Shown one piece after another: positions 1 through 5,233 of a stretch of 5,233 nucleotides of DNA (within the stretch, counting starts at the first letter, position 1; each line of letters begins with the position of its first letter). The DNA is from an uncultured Eubacteriales bacterium (GTDB lineage: Bacteria > Bacillota > Clostridia > Oscillospirales > Butyricicoccaceae). A program made the translations under genes and the position numbers. The stretch covers positions 1 through 5,233 of the forward strand of contig CAKUAK010000105.1 in the NCBI GenBank assembly GCA_934636325.1, read 5' to 3'. The notes under the pieces are model-generated. The model saw nothing but the letters and a program-made list of their open reading frames with translations, made no database searches and was not told the DNA's origin.

Positions 1-31
1 CCGCGTGGGGGATATTTCCCGGCAGCCGAGT

Positions 32-66
32 GGCGTTCCCAACGGGCTTGCCCGTTGGGGAGCGCT
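32..66. other. Long imperfect inverted repeat (hairpin) upstream of the first operon
   Basis: A perfect 9-bp stem, CCCAACGGG (38-46) against CCCGTTGGG (51-59) with loop CTTG, can be extended outward through T37-G60, T36-A61, a bulged G62, then G35-C63, C34-G64, G33-C65 and G32-T66. No T-tract follows directly on either strand; on the + strand the nearest T-run is at 80-83. It may be the 3' end structure of a gene lying left of the window, or a dispersed intergenic repeat. No protein in bases 1-113 can be supported: the forward frames stay open only from the window edge to stops at 71, 87 and 115. Confidence 0.5.
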
Positions 67-116
67 TCCCTGACAGCTCTTTTACTTAGTTTATCAAAAT
101 GTTTATCATTTTTTTA

Positions 117-145
117 GTGCAATGCCCGGAAAAGTGTGGTACAAT
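117..145 (+). promoter_or_regulatory. Extended -10 promoter for the yloU-fakA operon
   Basis: A TGG triplet (137-139) directly precedes TACAAT (140-145), a 5/6 match to the sigma-A -10 box with the TGn extension. The -35 at 17-bp spacing is GTGCAA (117-122), only 3/6, which suits an extended -10 promoter. Transcription would start near 152, giving a leader of roughly 65 nt before the ATG at 219. AT-rich DNA at 80-116 lies just upstream and could act as an UP-like element. Confidence 0.6.
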
Positions 146-179
146 GGGCTAAAAAGGCCGTCCCTGCGCCTTTTTGCCC
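146..179 (+). other. Leader hairpin at the predicted transcript start of yloU-fakA
   Basis: AAAAAGGC (151-158) pairs perfectly with GCCTTTTT (168-175), leaving a 9-nt loop. In DNA the arms extend through GGGC (146-149) and GCCC (176-179), with T150 bulged. The stem has the A-tract/T-tract form of a bidirectional intrinsic terminator, but only three G-C pairs lie in the core that would be transcribed. It starts at about the predicted +1. It could be a 5' stabilising stem, a weak attenuator, or a terminator for transcription entering from either side. The structure is seen; its role is inferred. Confidence 0.45.
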
Positions 180-218
180 CACAAGCGGCATATTTTTCCC
201 GACAGGAGTTGATCGATA

Positions 219-569
219 ATGAAGCTCGAGACCCAAAACGGCACCATCGCAGTCTCCAACCGCGTCATCGCGTCGATCGCCGGGATGGCCGCTTCCGCCT
301 GCTTCGGCGTCAAGGGCATGACCGAGCGTTCGGTCAGTGACGGCGTCTCGCGCATCCTCAGGCGCGAGCATATGACAAAAGGCATATCGGTATGTCCGTC
401 GCAGGATGGGCAGGCGGCCGATATAGAGCTGCATATAGCGATAGATCCCGGCGTCAACATCACGGCAGCCGCCGACTCGATCATCGCGGAAGTAAAATAT
501 AATGTTGAAAGACAGACAGGGTTCCCCGTTGGGACGGTGACCGTCTGCGTCGACGCCGTAAAGGCATGA
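219..569 (+). CDS. yloU: Asp23/Gls24 family envelope-stress protein (YloU-like)
   Basis: This 116-residue protein fits the Asp23/YloU family (about 100-150 residues) over its whole length. The N-terminal part has the family pattern of a short strand (NGTIAVSN, 7-14), then a helix reading VIASIAGMAA and ending in GVKGM (30-34). The C-terminal half has the alternating hydrophobic strand IELHIAIDPGVNI (69-81), a helix (82-98), and the closing TGFPVGTVTVCVDAV (100-114). There is no signal peptide or membrane segment, so it is cytosolic; relatives such as staphylococcal Asp23 are held at the membrane by a partner protein. The ATG at 219 has AGGAG at 204-208. It is the first gene of an operon with fakA, as yloU is with yloV in Bacillus and many Clostridia. 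The family's molecular function is poorly defined: links to cell-envelope stress and membrane homeostasis are reported. Family assignment is firm; function is not. Confidence 0.9.
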   Translation: MKLETQNGTIAVSNRVIASIAGMAASACFGVKGMTERSVSDGVSRILRREHMTKGISVCPSQDGQAADIELHIAIDPGVNITAAADSIIAEVKYNVERQTGFPVGTVTVCVDAVKA

Positions 570-583
570 CGCCCCTGTCGAAT

Positions 584-588
584 GGAGG
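584..588 (+). promoter_or_regulatory. Ribosome binding site that fixes the TTG start of fakA
   Basis: GGAGG lies 7 nt before TTG at 596-598. An in-frame ATG at 566-568, overlapping the yloU stop, has no comparable Shine-Dalgarno, and the ten extra residues it would add (MTPLSNGGTA) do not resemble the family N-terminus. Confidence 0.8.
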
Positions 589-595
589 CACTGCA

Positions 596-2257
596 TTGGC
601 AAAAACTATTGACGGCGAACTTTTTAAAAATATGATGATCGAGGGCGCAGCCGCCGTTGACGCCCGAAAGGAAGAAATCAACGATCTCAACGTATTCCCC
701 GTGCCCGACGGCGACACCGGCATAAACATGTCGCTGACCCTCAACTCGGCCGCCCGCGAGCTGGCAAAGATGAGCTCGCCCACCCTGGGCAAGGCCCTCG
801 ACGTGACGGCCTCGGCCGTCCTCAGGGGAGCAAGAGGCAACTCGGGCGTTATCACCTCCCTTCTGTTCCGCGGCTTTGCCAAGGGCATGAAGGATGTCTC
901 GACCGCCGACGGAGGCAATCTGGCAAACGGCCTTACCGAGGGGGTCGCCGCCGCCTACAAGGCCGTACTCAAACCGGCCGAGGGCACCATCCTGACGGTA
1001 TCCCGCATGGCGGCAGAGGCCGCCGTCCGCACCGCCAAGGAGGATCGCGACTGTGAAAAGGTCCTGTCGGCCGCCATCGAGGCCGCCAAAGAGGCCCTTT
1101 CCGAAACGACAGAGCAGAACCCCGTCCTTAAAAAGGCCGGCGTAGTCGACGCCGGCGGCTTCGGCTTCATCATCCTTCTTGAGGGCATGTATACCGCCCT
1201 GACCGGCCAGACCGGCCTGCGCTCCATCTTCATCCCCTCGGTCAAGAAGCCCAAGGCCGTCGAGTCCCCGGCGCTTGCCGATTTCTCGCAGTTCGATACC
1301 GGCGAGATCACCTTCTCTTACTGCACCGAGTTCATCGCCGAGCGCAAGGATAAGAAGCGCAGCCCCGAAAAGCTGCGCGAGGTCCTTGAAAGCATCGGTG
1401 ACTGTGTTGTCGTTGTCGACGACGACGAGATCATCAAGATCCATGTCCACACCGACACCCCCGACCGCGCGCTGTCGGAGGGTCTTAAATACGGCCCGCT
1501 GATAAGCATAAAGATAGAGAACATGCGCGCCCAGCACGAGCAGCTGCTTCAGGAAACCATGGCCGAAAATCTCGGCGAGCGCAAGATAGCCGCCCCCGAG
1601 AACCGCTATGGCTTTGTGGCCGTCGCCGCCGGCGAGGGTCTCGAATCGGTATTCGCCGATCTGGGCGTCGACAATATGGTCAAGGGCGGCCAGACAATGA
1701 ACCCCTCGACAGAGGATATCCTCAATGCCATCGACGCCACACCGGCCGAGGTCGTTTTTGTCCTGCCCAACAACAAGAATATCATCATGGCCAGCGAGCA
1801 GGCCGCCCCGCTTTCCGAAAAGCAGGTCGTCGTCCTGCCGACCAAGACCATCCCCCAGGGTCTCTGCGCCATGCTGGCCTTCGATCCCGATGTCGACCTT
1901 GCCGTCAACGAGAGCAACATGAAGAAGGCCATCGAGGGCGTCCGCACCGGCCAGGTGACATATGCCGCCCGCGACAGCGAGTTCGACGGCCGCAGGATCA
2001 AGGAAGGCGACTTCATGGCCATGGCCGACGGCAAGCTGATCTATACCAGCCGCAAGATGGAGGATGTTCTTAAAAAGCTGGCCCGCGAGCTGGCCGGAAA
2101 GAAGAGCTCTTTCATCACGGTCATCTACGGCGAGGGCGCCGACGAAAAGGGCGCGCAGGAGTTTGCCGATCTGCTCCAGAAGGAAGCCAAGAACGCCGAG
2201 GTCAATGTTGTTTACGGCGGCCAGCCGGTATATTCCTATATCATTTCGGTCGAATGA
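596..2257 (+). CDS. fakA: Fatty acid kinase ATP-binding subunit FakA (YloV, DhaL-type)
   Basis: A 553-residue protein, the usual FakA/YloV length. FakA phosphorylates fatty acids presented by a FakB (DegV-type) carrier, giving acyl-phosphate for phospholipid synthesis. Residues 1 to about 205 form the DhaL kinase domain: LNVFPVPDGDTGINM (31-45) with Mg-nucleotide aspartates D38 and D40, RGARGNSGVI (77-86), and VVDAGGFGF (183-191). A middle domain (about 235-315) carries SYCTE (C243) and KIHVHT (H283, H285), matching the Cys-His-His zinc site described for staphylococcal FakA. A C-terminal EDD-like domain (about 335-553) begins GFVAVAAGEG and includes FVLPNNKNI (388-396); it is the part expected to dock FakB. 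The TTG start is chosen because GGAGG sits 7 nt upstream and the protein then begins MAKTIDGELF, like its relatives. It lies 26 nt after yloU and is closed by a strong terminator. No fakB is in the window. All motifs are intact. Confidence 0.95.
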   Translation: MAKTIDGELFKNMMIEGAAAVDARKEEINDLNVFPVPDGDTGINMSLTLNSAARELAKMSSPTLGKALDVTASAVLRGARGNSGVITSLLFRGFAKGMKDVSTADGGNLANGLTEGVAAAYKAVLKPAEGTILTVSRMAAEAAVRTAKEDRDCEKVLSAAIEAAKEALSETTEQNPVLKKAGVVDAGGFGFIILLEGMYTALTGQTGLRSIFIPSVKKPKAVESPALADFSQFDTGEITFSYCTEFIAERKDKKRSPEKLREVLESIGDCVVVVDDDEIIKIHVHTDTPDRALSEGLKYGPLISIKIENMRAQHEQLLQETMAENLGERKIAAPENRYGFVAVAAGEGLESVFADLGVDNMVKGGQTMNPSTEDILNAIDATPAEVVFVLPNNKNIIMASEQAAPLSEKQVVVLPTKTIPQGLCAMLAFDPDVDLAVNESNMKKAIEGVRTGQVTYAARDSEFDGRRIKEGDFMAMADGKLIYTSRKMEDVLKKLARELAGKKSSFITVIYGEGADEKGAQEFADLLQKEAKNAEVNVVYGGQPVYSYIISVE

Positions 2258-2276
2258 TCCACGCATAAAAGATCGA

Positions 2277-2310
2277 CCCCCATCCACAGCCTGTGGATGG
2301 GGGTTTTGTT
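2277..2310 (+). terminator. Intrinsic terminator of the yloU-fakA operon
   Basis: CCCCCATCCACA (2277-2288) pairs with TGTGGATGGGGG (2292-2303) in a 12-bp perfect stem with a 3-nt GCC loop, followed by TTTTGTT (2304-2310). It lies 19 nt after the fakA stop. The converging reverse gene ends at 2309, so its stop codon touches the T-tract. On the reverse strand the stem is followed by a weaker T-run (TCTTTTAT, 2264-2271), so it may also stop transcription from the other side. Confidence 0.93.
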
Positions 2311-2896
2311 ATTCCTTATAAATATTCAGTCCGAAGTCATAGGCCCGGTCGAGGTTATCGGTCTCGGCGATGCGTGGGCGTCCCGAAGAGCCGCCGCAGC
2401 CCGGGGCGAGCAGCATTCCGCGGTCGTGCATGCCGATATAATTGACCATCGTAAAGCGATAGTATGCCACAGCCTGTTCAAAGGTCCAGAAAAGATCGTC
2501 GGCCGAGGTCATGAGCAGCGCGCAGTCCTTGACCGGGTACTTCTCATACCGGCCGAGGGGCGGGTTCTCGTCCTTTTCGGCGATGCAGTAAAAGCGCTCT
2601 ATAAAGGCCTTTGTGCGGGCCGATATCGTCCAGAAAAAGAGGGGCGACGCGAATACCAGCAGGTCGGCGGCCTTTATATCGGGGACGATGTCGTTGAAAT
2701 CGTCCTTCTGGATACATGGCTTGCCGTAACGGCAGGCATTGCAGCCGAGACATCCGTTGACCGTCTTTTCCCGCAGGGATATCGTTTTTACATTATGCCC
2801 GGCCGCTTCGGCGCCCCGGGCGAAGGCCTCGGCCAGCTGCTGGGTGTTACCGTGGACCCGGCCGTTGTCAAGAATGATAAGGATATTTTTCGCCAT
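2309..2896 (-). CDS. Flavodoxin-fold NAD(P)H-dependent FMN reductase-like protein with Cys motif
   Basis: A 195-residue protein of the NADPH-dependent FMN reductase/iron-sulfur flavoprotein group. The N-terminus (NILIILDNGRVHGNTQQLAEAF, 4-25 without its first residues) is a beta strand followed by the FMN phosphate-binding loop with GNT at 16-18. SPLFFWTISARTKAFIER (84-101) is the family's second FMN loop and helix. C49, C52, C55 and C61 (C-x2-C-x2-C-x5-C) match the compact cysteine motif of iron-sulfur flavoproteins, but similar cysteines also occur in reductases not shown to carry a cluster. There is no signal peptide, so it is cytosolic. The start has AAGGCGG at 2906-2912, 9 nt upstream. 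A separate promoter lies at 2927-2955; the peptidase gene 77 bp upstream is on the same strand and may read through. Base composition matches the GC-rich housekeeping genes. The electron acceptor cannot be told from sequence. Confidence 0.88.
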   Translation of the reverse strand: MAKNILIILDNGRVHGNTQQLAEAFARGAEAAGHNVKTISLREKTVNGCLGCNACRYGKPCIQKDDFNDIVPDIKAADLLVFASPLFFWTISARTKAFIERFYCIAEKDENPPLGRYEKYPVKDCALLMTSADDLFWTFEQAVAYYRFTMVNYIGMHDRGMLLAPGCGGSSGRPRIAETDNLDRAYDFGLNIYKE

Positions 2897-2926
2897 ATGC
2901 TCTGTCCGCCTTTCGGTTTTTCTTTT

Positions 2927-2955
2927 ATCCTACCATTTTCTTTTTGCATTGTCTG
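2927..2955 (-). promoter_or_regulatory. Promoter for the flavoprotein gene
   Basis: On the reverse strand, CAGACA (2955-2950, 4/6 to TTGACA) is followed after 17 nt by TAGGAT (2932-2927, 4/6 to TATAAT), which is preceded by TGG, giving an extended -10. The start would be near 2920, only about 24 nt before the ATG. A 5-bp inverted repeat, TTGCA (2944-2948) and TGCAA (2954-2958), overlaps the -35 and could be a repressor site. Confidence 0.45.
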
Positions 2956-2973
2956 CAACCTATGATACAGACC

Positions 2974-4200
2974 TTATTCTTCATGTGCCATATTCAGACA
3001 GACCTCCAATGGGTCGCCATCGCAAAAGATGTCGGGCTGTACGCCGTAAATCTGTGCGCACGAGCCATCACTGTTAATAATGTATTGCAGCTGAAACACG
3101 AAAGGTATCCGACTGTTTGGGAGCGCAAAACATACCGGAGAAAGCCCGACTGTGTTGCCGTTTGGCTGTTCAGGCGGCTGTCCGATCACCGTGCCAATAC
3201 CTGCTTTTTTAAAAACCACCGCCATATCTTCTGCCGCCGACCCCGTCATGCCATCTGTCAGCAGATAGACATCCCCTGTGAATATTTTCTGATCCTTGTC
3301 AGCCAAAAACGCCGATGTCTGCTTATATAATACGGCTTCTTCGAGCCTGTCGCTGGGCTTGAACCCGGGAAGCCCCTTTATAAGCTCATACTCTGCCGCC
3401 GATGCCCTGCTATCCAGATCATACTTTTCACTGACATTCGAACAATCCGGCTCCTCCGGCCACGACCTTATATAGAAATAACTTGTCAGATATACATCCC
3501 CTCTAAGAAGGTACGGCAAAATATATTTATACCAGTACAGCCCATTTCCCCCGCTGTTCCCGCGGATATCCAATATGAGAACATCATCATCTATATTTTC
3601 TTCTATCCAGTTCGAGACCCTTGGTCCTTGTGTTTCCATCGCGGCCGACAAAAACGAAGGTATCTTAATATAAGATATCCCCTGATCGATATGTTCGGTT
3701 ATGACATCATCAAGCATCTTCGCAGCACCGCTTTCTGCACCGGAGATCTCATCCATCCATTCCGCCGAAGCTAAAACCTTTTCATCCGACAGCAGACGGC
3801 CGTAATCCGGTATGTTGGCCGCACCCATAGCAACAGCGGATCGCAGCTCTTTAAGATAATATCCACCGACCATATTGAGATGACCTATGTACGACAGGGC
3901 TTTGATCGCTTGGCTAAGCTGCGAATATAAAAATGTCGCCTGCGGTCTATTTTTGTTTTCAAGCTCCAAACGATGATCTTTTCTGATCTTCTCTATCTTT
4001 TCACTATCCATAGCCGCAAGCGGCGAACAATATTTATCCAATGTGTCCCAGAAAAAATCATAGTCGGCCAACATCTGCTCCTTTGTTAGCGCCCTCATAT
4101 GCTCGGGCGGCTTGACATTGCTCCCCGTTCCGCTGCCTGACATGGCAAACGGCATAAGCAGAACAAGCAGCATTAAAAGCAGCACGATCGTTTTTCTCAT
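2974..4200 (-). CDS. Secreted S41-family serine peptidase (tricorn/C-terminal-processing type)
   Basis: A 408-residue protein. Residues 1-20 (MRKTIVLLLMLLVLLMPFAM) form a signal peptide with no lipobox cysteine, so it is exported and either released or held by its N-terminus. H107 in YIGHLNM sits where S41 enzymes have their GDGHT-like histidine. ILDIRGNSGGNG (209-220) is the family's DLRGNGGG core. TDGMTGSAAEDMAVVF (315-330) holds the nucleophile S321, and GVQPDIFCDG (386-395) is the usual closing strand. No PDZ domain is recognisable. The lysine found about 25 residues after the serine in bacterial Ctp enzymes is absent (the region reads VIGQPPEQPNG), so a His-Ser type site is more likely than Ser-Lys. 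The ATG at 4200 has AGGTGG 5 nt upstream; an in-frame GTG at 4257 adds 19 residues but lacks a ribosome site. The gene is visibly AT-richer than both neighbours. No convincing promoter or downstream terminator was found. The substrate is unknown. Confidence 0.88.
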   Translation of the reverse strand: MRKTIVLLLMLLVLLMPFAMSGSGTGSNVKPPEHMRALTKEQMLADYDFFWDTLDKYCSPLAAMDSEKIEKIRKDHRLELENKNRPQATFLYSQLSQAIKALSYIGHLNMVGGYYLKELRSAVAMGAANIPDYGRLLSDEKVLASAEWMDEISGAESGAAKMLDDVITEHIDQGISYIKIPSFLSAAMETQGPRVSNWIEENIDDDVLILDIRGNSGGNGLYWYKYILPYLLRGDVYLTSYFYIRSWPEEPDCSNVSEKYDLDSRASAAEYELIKGLPGFKPSDRLEEAVLYKQTSAFLADKDQKIFTGDVYLLTDGMTGSAAEDMAVVFKKAGIGTVIGQPPEQPNGNTVGLSPVCFALPNSRIPFVFQLQYIINSDGSCAQIYGVQPDIFCDGDPLEVCLNMAHEE

Positions 4201-4250
4201 ATCAGCCACCTGCCCCCCATATACAAAATCATATATTTTACAGCACCAGC

Positions 4251-4285
4251 TTAACACGAAAGCAAATATATTGCAAATTTGTTAA
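4251..4285. promoter_or_regulatory. Hyphenated dyad, candidate operator between divergent genes
   Basis: TTAACA (4251-4256) and TGTTAA (4280-4285) form outer arms, and GCAA (4262-4265) and TTGC (4271-4274) form inner arms. Both pairs share the same centre at 4268, and the 5-nt spacers between them do not pair. Two nested arm pairs with one centre, in the shared upstream region of the peptidase gene and fumC, look like a binding site for a dimeric regulator. The region is AT-rich, so chance is a real alternative. No regulator gene is in the window. Confidence 0.35.
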
Positions 4286-4298
4286 CTCAAAATAGTCT

Positions 4299-4326
4299 GT
4301 GGCAGCAGGTCATTATGTGATACAAT
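4299..4326 (+). promoter_or_regulatory. Extended -10 promoter for fumC
   Basis: TGA (4318-4320) directly precedes TACAAT (4321-4326), the same -10 box as in the yloU-fakA promoter. GTGGCA (4299-4304) is a 4/6 -35 at 16-bp spacing. Transcription would start near 4333, giving a leader of about 30 nt. The candidate dyad ends 13 bp upstream of the -35. Confidence 0.6.
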
Positions 4327-4348
4327 AATAAAAAAGCCCCGGTGGGGC
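4327..4348 (-). terminator. Reverse-strand terminator-like hairpin inside the fumC leader
   Basis: GCCCC (4336-4340) pairs with GGGGC (4344-4348) around a GGT loop. Read on the reverse strand, the stem is followed by six T (4335-4330) and then ATTATT, the form of a short intrinsic terminator. It would stop antisense transcription leaving fumC before it reaches the peptidase gene. Read forward, the same stem sits a few nt after the predicted fumC start and 4 nt before the GGAGG, so it could also be a 5' mRNA stem affecting stability or ribosome access. Confidence 0.45.
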
Positions 4349-4362
4349 ATTCGGAGGTAAAT

Positions 4363-5233
4363 ATGGAATATCGTATAGAGAAGGACTCGATGGGCGAGAT
4401 GCGCGTGCCGGCCGACCGCTATTGGGCCGCCCAGACCCAGCGCAGCCTTGAAAACTTCGAGATCGGCGGCGAGAAGATGCCCCGCGAGATCATCCGCGCC
4501 TTTGCCGTGCTCAAAAAGGCGGCGGCCCAGGCCAACAACAGGCTGGGCAAGCTGGACGACCGCCGCTGCGAGGTCATCTGCGCGGTCTGCGACGAGATAC
4601 TCGACGGCAGGCTCGACGGCCACTTCCCCCTCGTCGTCTGGCAGACCGGCAGCGGCACCCAGTCCAACATGAATACCAACGAGGTCATCGCCGGACGCGG
4701 CAATCAGCTGGCCGGTGAAAAGCTCCTGCATCCCAACGACCACGTCAACATGTCCCAGAGCTCCAACGACACCTTCCCGACGGCCATGCACATCGCCGCC
4801 GTCACGGCCATAAGCCATGACCTTCTGCCCGCCCTCGACGGCTTTATCGGCACGCTGGCCCGCCTCGAGCTGGAAAACGCCGACGCCATCAAGACGGGGC
4901 GCACCCATCTTCAGGACGCCACGCCGATAACCTTCGGCCAGGAGATATCGGGCTGGCGCGCCATGGTCGAAAAGGCCCGCGATATGATAAAGCTGTCCCT
5001 TGACGGCCTCTGCGAGCTGGCCCTCGGCGGCACGGCCGTCGGAACCGGGCTCAACGCCCCCGCCGGGTTCGACACCGAGGTCGCCGCCCGTGTGGCCGGG
5101 CTGACCGGCTATCCCTTCCGCACGGCGGCCAACAAGTTCCATGCCCTGACGGCCAAGGACGAGCTGGTCTTTGCCCACGGCGCCCTCAAGGCGCGGGCCG
5201 CCAACAGGATGAAGATCGCAACCGACGTCCGCT
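4363..5233 (+). CDS. fumC: Class II fumarate hydratase FumC, 3' part cut by the window
   Basis: The first 290 residues of a protein usually about 460 long; the frame is open to the window edge. It catalyses reversible hydration of fumarate to L-malate as a cytosolic, iron-independent homotetramer. Visible family blocks are WQTGSGTQSNMNTNEV (93-108), HPNDHVNMSQSSNDTFPTAM (123-142), GRTHLQDATPITFGQE (179-194) with the active-site-region histidine H182, and LGGTAVGTGLN (221-231). The later GSSxMPxKxNP signature lies beyond the window. WQTGSGTQSN and GRTHLQDATP favour fumarase over aspartase (which has GGAGTS and GRTQLQDA-type forms) and over the other superfamily lyases. The ATG at 4363 follows GGAGG (4353-4357) by 5 nt. 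Its promoter (4299-4326) diverges from the peptidase gene. Composition is GC-rich, like yloU-fakA. No frameshift or missing key residue is seen in the part present. Confidence 0.96.
   Translation, partial: MEYRIEKDSMGEMRVPADRYWAAQTQRSLENFEIGGEKMPREIIRAFAVLKKAAAQANNRLGKLDDRRCEVICAVCDEILDGRLDGHFPLVVWQTGSGTQSNMNTNEVIAGRGNQLAGEKLLHPNDHVNMSQSSNDTFPTAMHIAAVTAISHDLLPALDGFIGTLARLELENADAIKTGRTHLQDATPITFGQEISGWRAMVEKARDMIKLSLDGLCELALGGTAVGTGLNAPAGFDTEVAARVAGLTGYPFRTAANKFHALTAKDELVFAHGALKARAANRMKIATDVR

Noticed and set aside
3..89. Possible 3' end of a protein running in from the left edge
   Set aside because: Three forward frames are open from the edge for 23 to 38 codons, none shows a recognisable domain, and a strong hairpin lies across the region. 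There is too little to call a gene.
15..206. Three similar strings around TTCCC-n-CAG (near 15-25, 65-76 and 195-205)
   Set aside because: They are short and imperfect, with irregular spacing. The third overlaps the ribosome-site region of yloU. I judge this to be chance.
566..595. ATG 566 as the fakA start
   Set aside because: There is no suitable Shine-Dalgarno, the extra residues are unlike the family, and there is a better TTG at 596 with GGAGG.
149..2287. A 712-codon open frame on the reverse strand, antisense to yloU and fakA
   Set aside because: It mirrors genes with complete family motifs. Its length follows from the GCC/GGC-rich codon use of fakA, its composition is low-complexity (Gly, Ala, Asp, Leu rich), it has no recognisable domain, and it would run through the operon terminator.
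2297..2965. A 222-codon forward frame antisense to the flavoprotein gene
   Set aside because: The reverse frame carries clear FMN-binding motifs and a ribosome site; the forward frame has neither and begins within the operon terminator's T-tract.
4201..4250. Candidate promoter for the peptidase gene (TAAAAT on the reverse strand near 4235-4240)
   Set aside because: The -10-like box has no acceptable -35 at 16-18 bp, and the AT-rich stretch offers several equally weak alternatives.
4201..4257. GTG 4257 as the peptidase start
   Set aside because: No ribosome site precedes it, and it would bury the signal peptide behind 19 residues; ATG 4200 has AGGTGG and a clean signal peptide.
4282..5178. 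A 298-codon reverse-strand frame antisense to fumC
   Set aside because: It is a shadow of an intact fumarase frame, with repetitive Gly/Val/Ala/Asp/Glu composition and no domain pattern. It would also cross the fumC leader and promoter.

Overview
The window looks like chromosomal DNA from a low-to-mid-GC Gram-positive bacterium, most likely a class Clostridia member (an Oscillospirales-type genome is my guess). The reasons are a YloU-FakA gene pair typical of Firmicutes, GGAGG-type ribosome binding sites, TGnTACAAT extended -10 boxes, a TTG start, and a secreted S41 peptidase with a Gram-positive style signal peptide. The housekeeping genes are GC-rich with many C-ending codons. The peptidase gene is clearly more AT-rich. 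No tRNA, rRNA, CRISPR array, insertion sequence or phage gene is visible.

Layout. Bases 1-218 hold no supportable gene: there is a long imperfect hairpin (32-66), an extended -10 promoter (117-145) and a leader hairpin (146-179). Next comes a forward two-gene operon: an Asp23/Gls24 (YloU-like) protein (219-569) and the fatty acid kinase ATPase subunit FakA/YloV (596-2257, TTG start). It is closed by a strong intrinsic terminator (2277-2310). Two reverse-strand genes follow, converging on that terminator: an FMN-dependent NAD(P)H reductase-like flavoprotein with a four-cysteine motif (2309-2896, own promoter 2927-2955) and, upstream of it, a secreted S41-family serine peptidase (2974-4200). 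The 162-bp divergent intergenic region (4201-4362) holds a hyphenated 35-bp dyad (4251-4285), a forward extended -10 promoter, and a hairpin with a reverse-strand T-tract. The window ends inside class II fumarase fumC (4363 to past 5233).

How they work together. The first operon belongs to membrane and envelope lipid physiology: FakA, with a FakB lipid carrier that is not in this window, phosphorylates exogenous or recycled fatty acids, and the YloU-like protein is its conserved neighbour. Fumarase is central carbon metabolism. The peptidase and flavoprotein are the accessory part; nothing ties them into a known pathway. I found no convincing undescribed multi-gene system. The best leads are the dyad and terminator arrangement between the peptidase and fumC, and the atypical peptidase itself.
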